NCBI RefSeq assembly: GCF_002215495.1 | Contig: NZ_CP021378.1 | Span: 2,418,764 to 2,482,763, forward strand | Direction: 5' to 3' | Source of the DNA: Porphyrobacter sp. CACIAM 03H1 | Lineage (GTDB): Bacteria; Pseudomonadota; Alphaproteobacteria; Sphingomonadales; Sphingomonadaceae | DNA: 64,000 nucleotides | Part shown: positions 56,844 to 64,000 of the stretch, piece after piece | Layout of the letters: the number at the start of each line of letters is the position of its first letter | How positions within the stretch are numbered: position 1 is the stretch's first letter | The notes under the pieces: generated by a model | The model's database searches: none | What the model saw: only the letters and a program-made list of their open reading frames with translations | What the model was told of the DNA's origin: nothing | Made by a program: the position numbers and the translations under genes

Positions 56844-57790
56844 TGCCAGTTCACCCCATCCTTCGCCCGCGTATCCACCATAAGGTCGAACACATCGGGC
56901 CGCGCATAGTGCCCGTCGGTATCGAGGTTCGTCAGCCCTTCGGCCACTTCGGCAAGGTCGAGTTCGGCGAAGAGCGTCTCCTCCCCCTCCCCTGCCTGCG
57001 CGATCACGCGGGTGTCGGGGGCGGCGATCAGCGAGCCGCCGCGGTTGAGCACCTCGGCGGGGATCGCTTCCAGCAGTTCCCGAGCGGCGGCATCACCGCC
57101 AACCCGCTCCAGCCCGCCCAACAGATCGTCGCGCGTCTGCACCAGCCCCGCCGCCAGCACGAAGCAGCGTCCTTCCATCGCATAATGCCGCGAGGCGATC
57201 TGGTGGCTCTCGCGAACCGTCGGCCAGGCGGCGATGTGCACGTCCTCGCCAAGGTTGTGCATCGCCGCGCGGGCAAGCGGCATCCAGTGCTCCCAGCAGA
57301 TCAGCGTGCCGAGCCGGCCCCACTCCGCCTGATGCACGCCGAGGGTGGAACCATCGCCGCGCGCCCAGATCAGGCGCTCGCCGTGGGTCGGCACCAGCTT
57401 GCGGTGATCGAGCACCGATGCTCCGGGGCGGAAGGTCAGCTGGTTGTTGACGAGGCTCCTGCGCACCCGCTCGTGCGCGCCGATGGAGATGATCGCCCCG
57501 CGCGCATCGGCCAGTTCCTGCAACGGAAGCAGCCGCTCGTCATTGGCGACCACCGCCTGTTCGAGCATGATCCGGTGCAGCGCCTTCGACCCCGGATGAT
57601 CCCACAAGGCCGCACCCGGCGCCTCGTCGAGCCACAGGGGATAGCCGCCGAGGAAGGTTTCGCCGAAAGCCACCACCTTCGCGCCATTCTCCACCGCTGC
57701 CCGGGCGAGGGCCACAGCCTTGTCGATCCCGCCCTGGAAATCGAGCGGGACGGGCGCGGCTTGCACGACAGCGACAGGAAGCTTGGTCAT
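56840..57790 (-). CDS. nitrilase/carbon-nitrogen hydrolase
   Basis: A 316-residue nitrilase-superfamily enzyme with the catalytic Glu44 ([10 protein letters not shown]), Lys131 ([15 protein letters not shown]) and Cys165 ([10 protein letters not shown]). The YP after GG and the [10 protein letters not shown] block are those of true nitrilases (branch 1), which convert nitriles to acids and ammonia, rather than amidases. No signal. The ATG at 57790 is preferred; a GTG three codons earlier is possible. It sits inside the rpsP-rimM-trmD-rplS run and overlaps trmD by four bases, though it has no obvious tie to ribosome maturation. Confidence 0.88.
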   Translation of the reverse strand: MTKLPVAVVQAAPVPLDFQGGIDKAVALARAAVENGAKVVAFGETFLGGYPLWLDEAPGAALWDHPGSKALHRIMLEQAVVANDERLLPLQELADARGAIISIGAHERVRRSLVNNQLTFRPGASVLDHRKLVPTHGERLIWARGDGSTLGVHQAEWGRLGTLICWEHWMPLARAAMHNLGEDVHIAAWPTVRESHQIASRHYAMEGRCFVLAAGLVQTRDDLLGGLERVGGDAAARELLEAIPAEVLNRGGSLIAAPDTRVIAQAGEGEETLFAELDLAEVAEGLTNLDTDGHYARPDVFDLMVDTRAKDGVNWQ

Positions 57791-57812
57791 GGCCGCCACT
57801 TAGGCGCGGGCC

Positions 57813-58625
57813 TCAGCCTCCGCAACCGCCGCAGCCGCCGCCGCAGCCCGAGCCGCCGTCGCTGCTGCTGTCGCTGCCGCCGTCGCTCTCCTTCTGGCGC
57901 ATGGCGTGAACCGGCTCCCAAGGCGTTCCGACCAGCACGCCCGTGCCGAACAGCGCGACGGCCATCGCCGCCTCCTCGGCGCGCGGGGCGCGGGAGAAGC
58001 GGCCGTTCTTCGCGCGCAGCTCGCGCACCACCGCGATCCCGGCGGCGGTGCGCGGGTCGCTCTTGGCATAGCGGATCACCGCCAGCACGGCCGTCAGCAC
58101 CAGCAGGACCGACAGGAATTCGGTCGGCTCGCCCAGCGCGCTCCCGGCGCGGTGGCGGTAGATCCCGAGCACCAGCAGAAAGAGGAACGGCGCGATCGAG
58201 AGCCAGCGCAGCCGCGTGTCCGCCCCGCCGCGCATCAGCAGCCCCGCCCGCTGGAGCCGCGCCGCGACCCGATCGGCATGGGTCGCGAGCAGCTTGACCG
58301 CCTCACCGAGCGTCAGAGGCGCATCATGGGCGAGCAGGGCCTGCCCCGCAGGGGGCACCGTCAGATCGCGCGCCGCAACGCCCAGCTTGCCCTTGCCCGC
58401 CGGTTCCAGCGCACCGCGCACGAACAGATCGGCAAGCAAAGTGTCCGCAAACCGGGCGCGCCCGCCCGCAAGCACGGCGATGCTTTCGAGATCATCGATG
58501 CTGCCCCGCCGCCCGGGCTCGCGCAGGCGGGCCGGGATCCACCAGGCCGCAAGGCACGCGAATGCCAGCAGCATGGCGTATAACAGCAGGAAATCGCTGC
58601 CCGTCCAGGACGAGAACAGCTGCAT
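57813..58625 (-). CDS. TIGR04222-type membrane protein with Gly/Cys tail
   Basis: A 270-residue protein. A membrane helix lies near the N-terminus (about 10-28), then a soluble region with LESIAVLAGGRARFADTLLADLFVRGAL, two further helices (about 140-158 and 170-184) and a cytosolic region. It ends in a Ser/Asp stretch and the tail GSGCGGGCGGCGG, with three Cys in a Gly run. This arrangement fits the TIGR04222 domain family, whose role is unknown. The ATG overlaps the stop of the glycine-rich-domain gene (TGATG), so the two are a coupled pair. The nitrilase follows 22 bases later. Confidence 0.75.
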   Translation of the reverse strand: MQLFSSWTGSDFLLLYAMLLAFACLAAWWIPARLREPGRRGSIDDLESIAVLAGGRARFADTLLADLFVRGALEPAGKGKLGVAARDLTVPPAGQALLAHDAPLTLGEAVKLLATHADRVAARLQRAGLLMRGGADTRLRWLSIAPFLFLLVLGIYRHRAGSALGEPTEFLSVLLVLTAVLAVIRYAKSDPRTAAGIAVVRELRAKNGRFSRAPRAEEAAMAVALFGTGVLVGTPWEPVHAMRQKESDGGSDSSSDGGSGCGGGCGGCGG

Positions 58626-59173
58626 CACATCATCCTTCCCGCGAGCCATCCCCCGGCAAGAAGAAGAAGGCCCAGCGCCAGCGCGACCCGGCGTGTGACG
58701 AAAATACCATCGGAAAAGTTAACGCGAACTCCACGCAGGTCCACAGCGAAGCGCCGTTGGGCTGCGGGCCAGATGTCCGCCGGCGGCGTCTCGCCGAAGG
58801 CGGTCTCGTAGGCGGCAAGGGTTGCGGCATATTGCCGGTAGAAGCGGTCCCGCTCTGCCGTGCCGCCCCTGGTCGGGCCATGATGCAGCTCGGCGCGCAG
58901 CACCTCGGGGCAGAACACCTGCCAATAATCGCGCGAATAGGTGAGGTGGAGGTGCCAGGCCTGGTCGACCGCATCCGACGGGGTGACTTCGTGTCCGGCA
59001 GTGACGGCGAGATAGCAGAAGCGCCTGTATTCCCCGATCACCCGCTTGGCATGGGCGTCGGTCCAGCGGTTCTCGCGGGCAAGGCGGGCGGCGAAGGAGA
59101 GCGATGCGTCCGCAGGGCCGATGCTGTGGTCGGCGAGGCGCTGCCAGAGAGCGGCGTCGGCGGGCGATGGCAC
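58625..59173 (-). CDS. glycine-rich-domain-containing protein (DUF1399-like)
   Basis: A 182-residue protein with one C-terminal membrane helix (about 162-178). The core YRRFCYLAVTAGHEVTPSDAVDQAWHLHLTYSRDYW, with a WHLHL motif, is typical of the GRDP1/DUF1399-like family. Function unknown; the His and Cys in the core could bind a metal. The frame opens with GTG at 59173, three bases after the rimM stop. It is coupled by TGATG to the TIGR04222 gene. Confidence 0.72.
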   Translation of the reverse strand: MPSPADAALWQRLADHSIGPADASLSFAARLARENRWTDAHAKRVIGEYRRFCYLAVTAGHEVTPSDAVDQAWHLHLTYSRDYWQVFCPEVLRAELHHGPTRGGTAERDRFYRQYAATLAAYETAFGETPPADIWPAAQRRFAVDLRGVRVNFSDGIFVTRRVALALGLLLLAGGWLAGRMM

Positions 59174-59176
59174 GCC

Positions 59177-59683
59177 TCAATTATCGGCGAAATCGGCGCT
59201 GATCACAAGCCGCTTGTCGTCCCACTCGATCACCGCAGCGGGGATCATCGGGACCATGAAGGTCTTGGGGCCCTTAGCGGGCGCGGGGTCGAGGGCAATC
59301 TCGACGATGTCGGTCGCGCCGAAATTCTCGATGGCGAGGACGGTGCCGACCGCATCGCCGGCGTCGGTGACGACCGGCAGGCCCAGCAGATCGGCATGGT
59401 AGAATTCGCCCTCGGCGAGCGGCGGGAGCGCCTCACGGGGGACGGTCAACACGGTGCCGCGCAACTTCTCGGCATCGGCGCGGGAAGTGCTCTCGGCAAG
59501 CCGGGCGATCGCGCCGCCCTTCCCGTCCTCGCGGATCTTCACGAGGGTGAGCGCGCCGTCGTTGAAGCTCTTCTGCTTCGCCAGCGTGGCGATCCCGTCG
59601 CCGAACAGCTTCAGGCGCACCTCGCCCGCCACCCCGTGCGCGCCGGCGATGGCGGCAAGGGTGACGGGCTTGGTGGTCGTCAT
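59177..59683 (-). CDS. rimM: 16S rRNA processing protein RimM
   Basis: A 168-residue 30S maturation factor that binds S19. The N-domain starts AAIAGAHGVAGEVRLK, and the PRC-barrel domain has EFYHADLLGLPVVTDAGDAVG and IVEIAL near the end. I use the ATG at 59683; the frame continues upstream through a REP-like repeat, which is not coding. It belongs to the ffh-rpsP-rimM-trmD-rplS order, but two unrelated genes and a nitrilase separate it from trmD. Confidence 0.95.
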   Translation of the reverse strand: MTTTKPVTLAAIAGAHGVAGEVRLKLFGDGIATLAKQKSFNDGALTLVKIREDGKGGAIARLAESTSRADAEKLRGTVLTVPREALPPLAEGEFYHADLLGLPVVTDAGDAVGTVLAIENFGATDIVEIALDPAPAKGPKTFMVPMIPAAVIEWDDKRLVISADFADN

Positions 59684-59692
59684 TGCCAATCC

Positions 59693-59783
59693 CCGTTCGG
59701 GCTGAGCTTGTCGAAGCCCTGTTCTTTCTTCGCGGCTACGCAAAAGAAGAAGTGCGGTCCTTCGACAGGCTCAGGACGAACGG
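59693..59783. repeat. bipartite REP-like element between rpsP and rimM
   Basis: Arms CCGTTCG-GGCTGAGCTTGTCG and CGACAGGCTCAG-GACGAACGG face each other around a centre that itself pairs (TTCTTTCTTCGCGG against AAGAAGAAG). It lies 9 bases before the rimM start, on the mRNA, where it could affect rimM translation. Confidence 0.8.
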
Positions 59784-59799
59784 AGGAAGGCATCGTGCT

Positions 59800-60285
59800 T
59801 CAGCCTTCGGCCTGCTCTTCGGCAGCGGCTTCTTCAGCAGCCGGAGCTTCCTCGGCGGCAGCTTCTTCAGCGGCCGGCGCTTCCTCAGCCGGGGCAGCGG
59901 CAGCAGCCTTGGCTTCTTCCTCGGCAGCGCGCGCGGCCTCCTCGGCCTCGGCGATCTTGGCGGCACGCTCTTCGGCGCGCTCCTTGGCCTTCTCGCCCGG
60001 TTCGCCCTTCTTGGGGTTCACGCGGGCCGCACGCTCCTTGATGCCGGCGGCATCGAGGAAGCGGGCGACGCGGTCGGTCGGCTGGGCGCCGACGCCGAGC
60101 CAGTAGCGGGCGCGGTCTTCGATCAGCTTCACGCGCTCGGGGCTGTCCTTGGCGAGGAGCGGGTTGTAGGTCCCGATCTGCTCGAGATACTTGCCGTCGC
60201 GGGGGCTGCGGCTGTTGGCGACGACGATGCGGTAGTAGGGACGCTTCTTGGCACCGCCGCGCGAGAGCCGGATGGAAATCGACAT
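59800..60285 (-). CDS. rpsP: 30S ribosomal protein S16 with Ala/Glu-rich extension
   Basis: The first 80 or so residues are a normal bS16: [36 protein letters not shown] and [19 protein letters not shown] core. After [20 protein letters not shown] the protein continues with about 65 residues of Ala and Glu that include near repeats of [11 protein letters not shown], giving 161 residues against the usual 80-90. The tail is probably helical or unstructured and acidic. It may be cut or may float off the ribosome. Confidence 0.96.
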   Translation of the reverse strand: MSISIRLSRGGAKKRPYYRIVVANSRSPRDGKYLEQIGTYNPLLAKDSPERVKLIEDRARYWLGVGAQPTDRVARFLDAAGIKERAARVNPKKGEPGEKAKERAEERAAKIAEAEEAARAAEEEAKAAAAAPAEEAPAAEEAAAEEAPAAEEAAAEEQAEG

Positions 60286-60340
60286 GAGTAGTTACCTTTC
60301 GAGTGAATTGAACTTTTGAACCGAAACTTCTGAACTGAAA

Positions 60341-61801
60341 CTATTTCTTGCGCGGCGGGCCGCCAAGGCCGGGCAGGCCGCCCATTCCGCCGCCCCCGAG
60401 GCCGGGGAGCCCGCCGGGACCACCGAGACCACCCATCGGACCGCCCGGGCCACCCATGCCCCCGCCGCCGAACATCGCCGCGAGGCCCTTGAGGCCGCCC
60501 ATCTTCCTGATCTGCTTCATGGCGCGGGCCATTTCCTGATGCATCTTCAGGAGCTTGTTGACGGTCTGCACGTCGGTGCCGCTGCCCGCCGCCACGCGCT
60601 TCTTGCGCTTGGCGTTCATCAGGTCGGGATTGGCGCGCTCCTTGGGGGTCATCGAGGAAATCACCGCCTCGAGGTGGACGAGCACCTTGTCGTCCATCCC
60701 GCTCGCGGCCATCGCGGCCTTGGCCTTCTTCATGCCCGGCATCATGCCGGCGAGCATCCCCAGCCCGCCCATGTTGCGCATCTGGCGCAGCTGCATGGCG
60801 AGATCGTCGAGGTCGAACTTGCCCTTCTCGAAGTTGCGGGCGAGCTTCTCGGCCTCTTCTTCCTTGATCGTCGCTGCCGCGCGTTCGACGAGGCTGACGA
60901 CATCGCCCATGCCGAGGATGCGGTCGGCGACGGAACCGGGCCGGAAGGGCTCGATCGCGTCGAGCTTTTCGCCGGTGCCGGCGAACTTGATCGGCTTGCC
61001 GGTGACCGCGCGCATCGACAGTGCCGCACCGCCGCGCGCGTCGCCGTCCATGCGGGTGAGGACCACGCCGGTCAGCGGCACTTCATTGGTGAAGCTCTGC
61101 GCGACGTTTACCGCGTCCTGGCCGGTGAGCGAATCGACCACCAGCAGCACTTCGTTCGGCGCCGAGACGCTCGCGACGGCCTTCATCTCGGCCATCAGCG
61201 CGTCGTCGACGTGGAGGCGGCCCGCGGTGTCGAGGAGGAGGACGTCGAAGTTCTGGAGGCGCGCGGCTTCCATCGCGCGCCGCGCGATATCGACCGGCTG
61301 CTGGCCGGCCACGATCGGCAGGGTCGCGACTTCGACCTGCGTGCCCAGCACCGCGAGCTGCTCCTGCGCCGCCGGACGGTTGACGTCGAGCGAGGCCATC
61401 AGCGCCTTCTTGCCGTGGCGTTCGCGGATCAGCTTGGCGAGCTTGGCGGTGGTGGTCGTCTTGCCCGAGCCCTGAAGCCCGACCATCATGATCACGACCG
61501 GCGGCTTGGCGTCGAGCTTGAGGCCCTCGACCTCCATCCCGCCCAGCGTTGCGACCAGTTCGTCATGGACGATCTTGATGACCATCTGGCCGGGGGTGAC
61601 CGACTTCAGGACATCCTGACCGACGGCCTTTTCGGTGACGGCATCGATGAAGCGGCGGGCGACGGGGAGCGCGACGTCGGCTTCGAGGAGAGCGATGCGC
61701 ACCTCGCGCATGGCATCGCGCACGTCCTGCTCGCGCAGCGCACCGCGGCCCTTGAGCTTGTCGAACACCCCGCCAAGGCGGTCGGACAGCGTATCGAACA
61801 T
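60341..61801 (-). CDS. ffh: signal recognition particle protein Ffh
   Basis: A 486-residue SRP GTPase. The N-domain precedes G1 GLQGSGKTTTTAKLA, then DVNRPAAQEQL, DTAGR and TRMDGDARGGAAL, and the Met-rich M domain with MRNMGGLGMLAGMMPGMKKA. The final 45 residues are a Gly/Met/Pro run (MGGPGGPMGGLGG and so on) ending in PPRKK, longer than in E. coli. It guides membrane proteins to FtsY and the translocon. The ATG at 61801 has AGGAG upstream. It is preceded by a terminator, so it heads the ribosomal operon. Confidence 0.97.
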   Translation of the reverse strand: MFDTLSDRLGGVFDKLKGRGALREQDVRDAMREVRIALLEADVALPVARRFIDAVTEKAVGQDVLKSVTPGQMVIKIVHDELVATLGGMEVEGLKLDAKPPVVIMMVGLQGSGKTTTTAKLAKLIRERHGKKALMASLDVNRPAAQEQLAVLGTQVEVATLPIVAGQQPVDIARRAMEAARLQNFDVLLLDTAGRLHVDDALMAEMKAVASVSAPNEVLLVVDSLTGQDAVNVAQSFTNEVPLTGVVLTRMDGDARGGAALSMRAVTGKPIKFAGTGEKLDAIEPFRPGSVADRILGMGDVVSLVERAAATIKEEEAEKLARNFEKGKFDLDDLAMQLRQMRNMGGLGMLAGMMPGMKKAKAAMAASGMDDKVLVHLEAVISSMTPKERANPDLMNAKRKKRVAAGSGTDVQTVNKLLKMHQEMARAMKQIRKMGGLKGLAAMFGGGGMGGPGGPMGGLGGPGGLPGLGGGGMGGLPGLGGPPRKK

Positions 61802-61844
61802 CGCCAACGTCTCCTGCCGGGAGCCGAAACGCCCGGAAAATGCG

Positions 61845-61879
61845 AAAAACGCCGGCGGACGAAACCTCGTCGGCCAGCG
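61845..61879 (-). terminator. rho-independent terminator of tRNA-Ala
   Basis: On the minus strand a 13-position stem (one mismatch) with loop GGTT is followed at once by five T (61849-61845). It lies 55 bases past the tRNA 3' end and before ffh, so it separates the two transcripts. Confidence 0.85.
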
Positions 61880-61933
61880 TTGCGGAAGGTGTCCCCTTAG
61901 GGGATGCGCCTTTCGACTTTATCAGTTGGTGAC

Positions 61934-62009
61934 TGGTGGAGCCTAGCGGGATCGAACCGCTGACCTCAACACTGCCAGTGTTGCGCTCTCCCAGCTGAGC
62001 TAAGGCCCC
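61934..62009 (-). tRNA. tRNA-Ala (anticodon GGC)
   Basis: Seventy-six bases fold as a cloverleaf: acceptor GGGGCCT, D-arm with AGCTCAGCTGGGAGAGC, anticodon stem CAACA/TGTTG with loop CTGGCAG (GGC at 34-36), T-loop GGTTCGATCC, and an encoded CCA end. Confidence 0.97.
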
Positions 62010-62062
62010 GAGCCAGTCATCATGCGAAGCAGAGCGTGGTGCCCTGCTCGCGGGAGGCGGCC

Positions 62063-62089
62063 ATTATAAGGGCCACCTCCCCCTTGCAA
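62063..62089 (-). promoter_or_regulatory. probable promoter of tRNA-Ala
   Basis: On the minus strand a perfect TATAAT (62068-62063) lies 53 bases before the tRNA. TTGCAA is 15 bases upstream of it; spacing is short, so the -35 assignment is less certain than the -10. Confidence 0.55.
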
Positions 62090-62098
62090 GCGAAAAAA

Positions 62099-62443
62099 TC
62101 AGTTTTCGTCGTCGTCGTCGTCACCGGTGCCGGTCGAGACGCCCAGATCGTCGTCGCCGCCGAGGTCGACATCGTTGTCGGGCGAATCGCCGTCCTCGTC
62201 GATATCCTCGATGTCCTCGAGATCGCCCAGATCATCGTCGCCGCCCAGATCGGCATCGGCTTCGACATCAACCTTCTTCTCGGCTTCCTCGAAGGGAATC
62301 GGCTGCTTGGACTTGAGAACGGGCTCGGGCGTCCAGGTCTCGCCGCACTCGATGCAGGAGACGGGGTCCTCCTTGCCGAGATCGTAGAAGCGGGTCCCGC
62401 ATTTCGGGCAGGTACGCTTGGTACCCCATTCGGGCTTGGCCAT
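62099..62443 (-). CDS. TIGR02300 family protein
   Basis: A 114-residue protein. The N-terminal zinc ribbon has CPKCGTRFYDLGKEDPVSC and then ECGETW, giving two CxxC-type pairs and the FYDLxK signature. The second half is acidic, with two copies of DLGGDDDLG and a terminal run of Asp coded by a GTC repeat on the plus strand. The family is confined to alphaproteobacteria and has no known function; it may bind nucleic acid or a basic partner. It lies just upstream of tRNA-Ala on the same strand. Confidence 0.88.
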   Translation of the reverse strand: MAKPEWGTKRTCPKCGTRFYDLGKEDPVSCIECGETWTPEPVLKSKQPIPFEEAEKKVDVEADADLGGDDDLGDLEDIEDIDEDGDSPDNDVDLGGDDDLGVSTGTGDDDDDEN

Positions 62444-62620
62444 GTGTATTCCTCGATTGGGGCCGACCCTTGGCGAAGGGCGGGCCTTGTCAGTGTCACG
62501 AAATTCGAAGGGCGATTGATCGCAAAAATTGGGTCCCGGCAAGCTCTTTATCAAGAGCCGGGCGGGCAAACGCGGCGCGCCTTGCCAGAAGCGCGGGGCG
62601 CTGTCAAAGACCGCCGCCTT

Positions 62621-63940
62621 ATGACCAGCCACCGCTTCACGTCCATGGGTCCGCTGCGGGGCGCGATCCGCGTTCCGGGCGACAAGTCGATCAGCCACCG
62701 TTCGCTGATGTTTGCAGGCCTCGCGGTGGGCCGCAGCACCATCCACGGCTTGCTCGAGGGCGAGGACGTGCTGGCGACCGCGGCGGCGATGCGCGCCTTC
62801 GGGGCGCAGATCGCGCGCGGGGAGGACGGCAGCTGGACGGTCGACGGCGTCGGGGTCGGCAGCCTGATCGAACCGAAACAGGCGCTCGACATGGGCAATT
62901 CGGGCACCTCGACGCGGCTGCTGATGGGTCTGGTCGCGAGCCATGCCATCACCGCGACCTTCACGGGCGATGCGAGCCTTTCGGGCCGCCCGATGAAGCG
63001 CGTCATCGATCCGCTGTCGCTGATGGGCGCCAGTTTCGAGGCGAGCGCGGGGGGCACTCTCCCCCTGATGCTGCGGGGCGCGAGCCCCGCCGTGCCGATC
63101 ACCTACCGCCTCCCCGTCGCGAGCGCGCAGGTGAAAAGCGCGGTGCTGCTCGCCGGGCTCAACACCCCCGGTATCACCCGCGTGATCGAGCCCGTCCCCA
63201 CCCGCGACCATACGGAGCGGATGCTGACCGGGTTCGGCGCCAAGCTCGAGGTGGGCGAGGAGAACGGCGAGACAGTTATCGCCATCCACGGCGAGGCGGA
63301 CCTGCACCCGATGGACGTTGTCGTCCCGGGCGATCCCTCCTCGGCCGCCTTCTTCATGGTCGCGGCCACGCTGGTGCCGGGGAGCGACCTCACGATCATG
63401 AACGTCGGCCTCAACCCGACCCGCGCCGGGCTGCTCCATGTGCTGCGCCAGATGGGCGCCGATATCGAGGAGGTGAACCCCCGCGAGGTCGGCGGCGAGC
63501 CGGTGGCCGACCTGCGCGTGCGACATGCGGCCCTGACCGGCGTCGAGGTCGATCCGGCCATCGCGCCGAGCATGATCGACGAATTCCCCGTCCTCTTCGT
63601 TGCCGCCGCGTTGGCCGGGGGCACCACCCGCACGACGGGCCTCGAGGAACTGCGCGTCAAGGAAAGCGACCGCCTCGCCGCGATGGCCGCCGCGCTGACC
63701 GCCGCCGGCGCGCGGGTGGACGAACACGAGGACGGTCTCACCATTCACGGCACCGGCGGCGAGCCTCTGAGGGGCACGGCCAACGGGCGCGTCAAGTCGC
63801 TGCTCGATCACCGCATAGCCATGAGCATGGCGGTCGCGGGTCTTGTCAGCGCCGATGGGGTCGAGGTTGACGACATCAGCCCGATCAACACCAGCTTCCC
63901 GACCTTCACGGGCCTGCTCGCCGAGGCGACCGCGCGATGA
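62621..63940 (+). CDS. aroA: EPSP synthase (class II-like)
   Basis: A 439-residue 3-phosphoshikimate 1-carboxyvinyltransferase of the shikimate pathway. GDKSISHR binds phosphate, SGRPMKR and SAQVK are substrate-binding blocks, RDHTE contains the catalytic region, and NPTR and the late EELRVKESDRL follow. The sets RDHTE, GDKS, SAQVK and NPTR are the motifs that mark class II enzymes, as in Agrobacterium CP4. At the position of the glyphosate-gating residue the motif is GNSGTSTRL, with Gly where CP4 has Ala. It overlaps the next gene by four bases (ATGA). Confidence 0.96.
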   Translation: MTSHRFTSMGPLRGAIRVPGDKSISHRSLMFAGLAVGRSTIHGLLEGEDVLATAAAMRAFGAQIARGEDGSWTVDGVGVGSLIEPKQALDMGNSGTSTRLLMGLVASHAITATFTGDASLSGRPMKRVIDPLSLMGASFEASAGGTLPLMLRGASPAVPITYRLPVASAQVKSAVLLAGLNTPGITRVIEPVPTRDHTERMLTGFGAKLEVGEENGETVIAIHGEADLHPMDVVVPGDPSSAAFFMVAATLVPGSDLTIMNVGLNPTRAGLLHVLRQMGADIEEVNPREVGGEPVADLRVRHAALTGVEVDPAIAPSMIDEFPVLFVAAALAGGTTRTTGLEELRVKESDRLAAMAAALTAAGARVDEHEDGLTIHGTGGEPLRGTANGRVKSLLDHRIAMSMAVAGLVSADGVEVDDISPINTSFPTFTGLLAEATAR

Positions 63941-64000
63941 ACACCCCGCTCGACTGGCCCAGCATCGTCGGCCTGTGCGGCACGGCCTGCATCATCGGCG
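63937..64000 (+). CDS. membrane protein start (cut by window edge)
   Basis: The 21 residues visible, MNTPLDWPSIVGLCGTACIIG, begin a hydrophobic segment. It overlaps the aroA stop by four bases. Cytidylate kinase often follows aroA but its N-terminus carries a P-loop that is not seen here, so this is more likely a small membrane protein. Too short to assign. Confidence 0.55.
   Translation, partial: MNTPLDWPSIVGLCGTACIIG

Noticed and set aside
57813..57860. Gly/Cys tail of the TIGR04222 protein as a separate peptide precursor
   Set aside because: It is continuous with the membrane protein frame and no separate start, leader or maturation enzyme is seen.
59177..59743. N-terminally extended RimM
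   Set aside because: The additional 20 codons are read through a palindromic repeat and lack similarity to RimM; the start is at 59683.

Overview
The window is about 66% GC and almost fully coding. It reads as chromosomal DNA of an alphaproteobacterium, most likely order Sphingomonadales and probably the Erythrobacter/Altererythrobacter group. The grounds are the gene orders bamD-(insert)-recN-ligA, rpsF-rpsR-rplI and ffh-rpsP-rimM-(insert)-trmD-rplS, a TIGR02300 protein, LemA next to an M48 peptidase, and scattered copies of a roughly 24-base palindrome half (CTTCGACAAGCTCAG...) that I associate with sphingomonad genomes. The genus is inferred, not proven. No rRNA, CRISPR array, integrase or transposase was seen.

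Layout. 1-5.9 kb, minus strand: bamD, a phosphotransferase and a lipocalin-like protein, recN, an alpha/beta hydrolase and the first part of ligA. 5.9-10 kb is the only accessory-looking stretch: an HTH protein with a probable 3' frameshift, a clearly AT-rich islet with a DUF3800 gene and an FRG-domain gene facing each other, a diverged copy of the lepA 3' end, a lone Flp pilin gene, and REP-like repeats. 10-17 kb: lepA and two tandem PAS-GGDEF-EAL-PilZ genes, one with a degenerate EAL domain. 17-26 kb: a class II-like PHA synthase with a PhaZ-type depolymerase, DUF427, a glycerophosphodiesterase, a D-aminoacylase-like amidohydrolase, DUF2855, a GST and dnaN. 26-32 kb: fabD-fabG, a divergent LD-carboxypeptidase/Mpl-like pair (murein recycling), a small zinc-ribbon membrane protein and an acyl-CoA ligase.

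32-39 kb: a transglutaminase-like protein, a DUF1963 protein, lemA-M48 peptidase, a GST and a DUF808 protein. 39-48.4 kb: rpsF-rpsR-rplI with a strong terminator, AMP nucleosidase with an SDR, and facing them a minus-strand run of M2 peptidase, beta-propeller lipoprotein, a RimB-like protease and RimK (the S6 glutamate ligase, only 3 kb from its substrate gene rpsF), then an alpha/beta hydrolase and a DsbA-fold isomerase. 48.4-53 kb: marR-emrA-emrB behind a compact operator/promoter that looks leaderless, then a lipoprotein and asd. 53-64 kb: a DPP-IV-like S9 peptidase, rplS, trmD (carrying an in-frame palindromic repeat), a nitrilase, a TIGR04222/glycine-rich-domain pair, rimM, rpsP, ffh, tRNA-Ala(GGC), TIGR02300, aroA and the start of a membrane protein.

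The most interesting items are the DUF3800/FRG islet beside a duplicated lepA end, the repeat domesticated inside trmD, the predicted MarR switch with no 5' leader, the hairpin covering the lemA ribosome binding site, and the coupled TIGR04222/glycine-rich-domain gene pair inside the ribosome-maturation operon. None is proven to be a new system from sequence alone.
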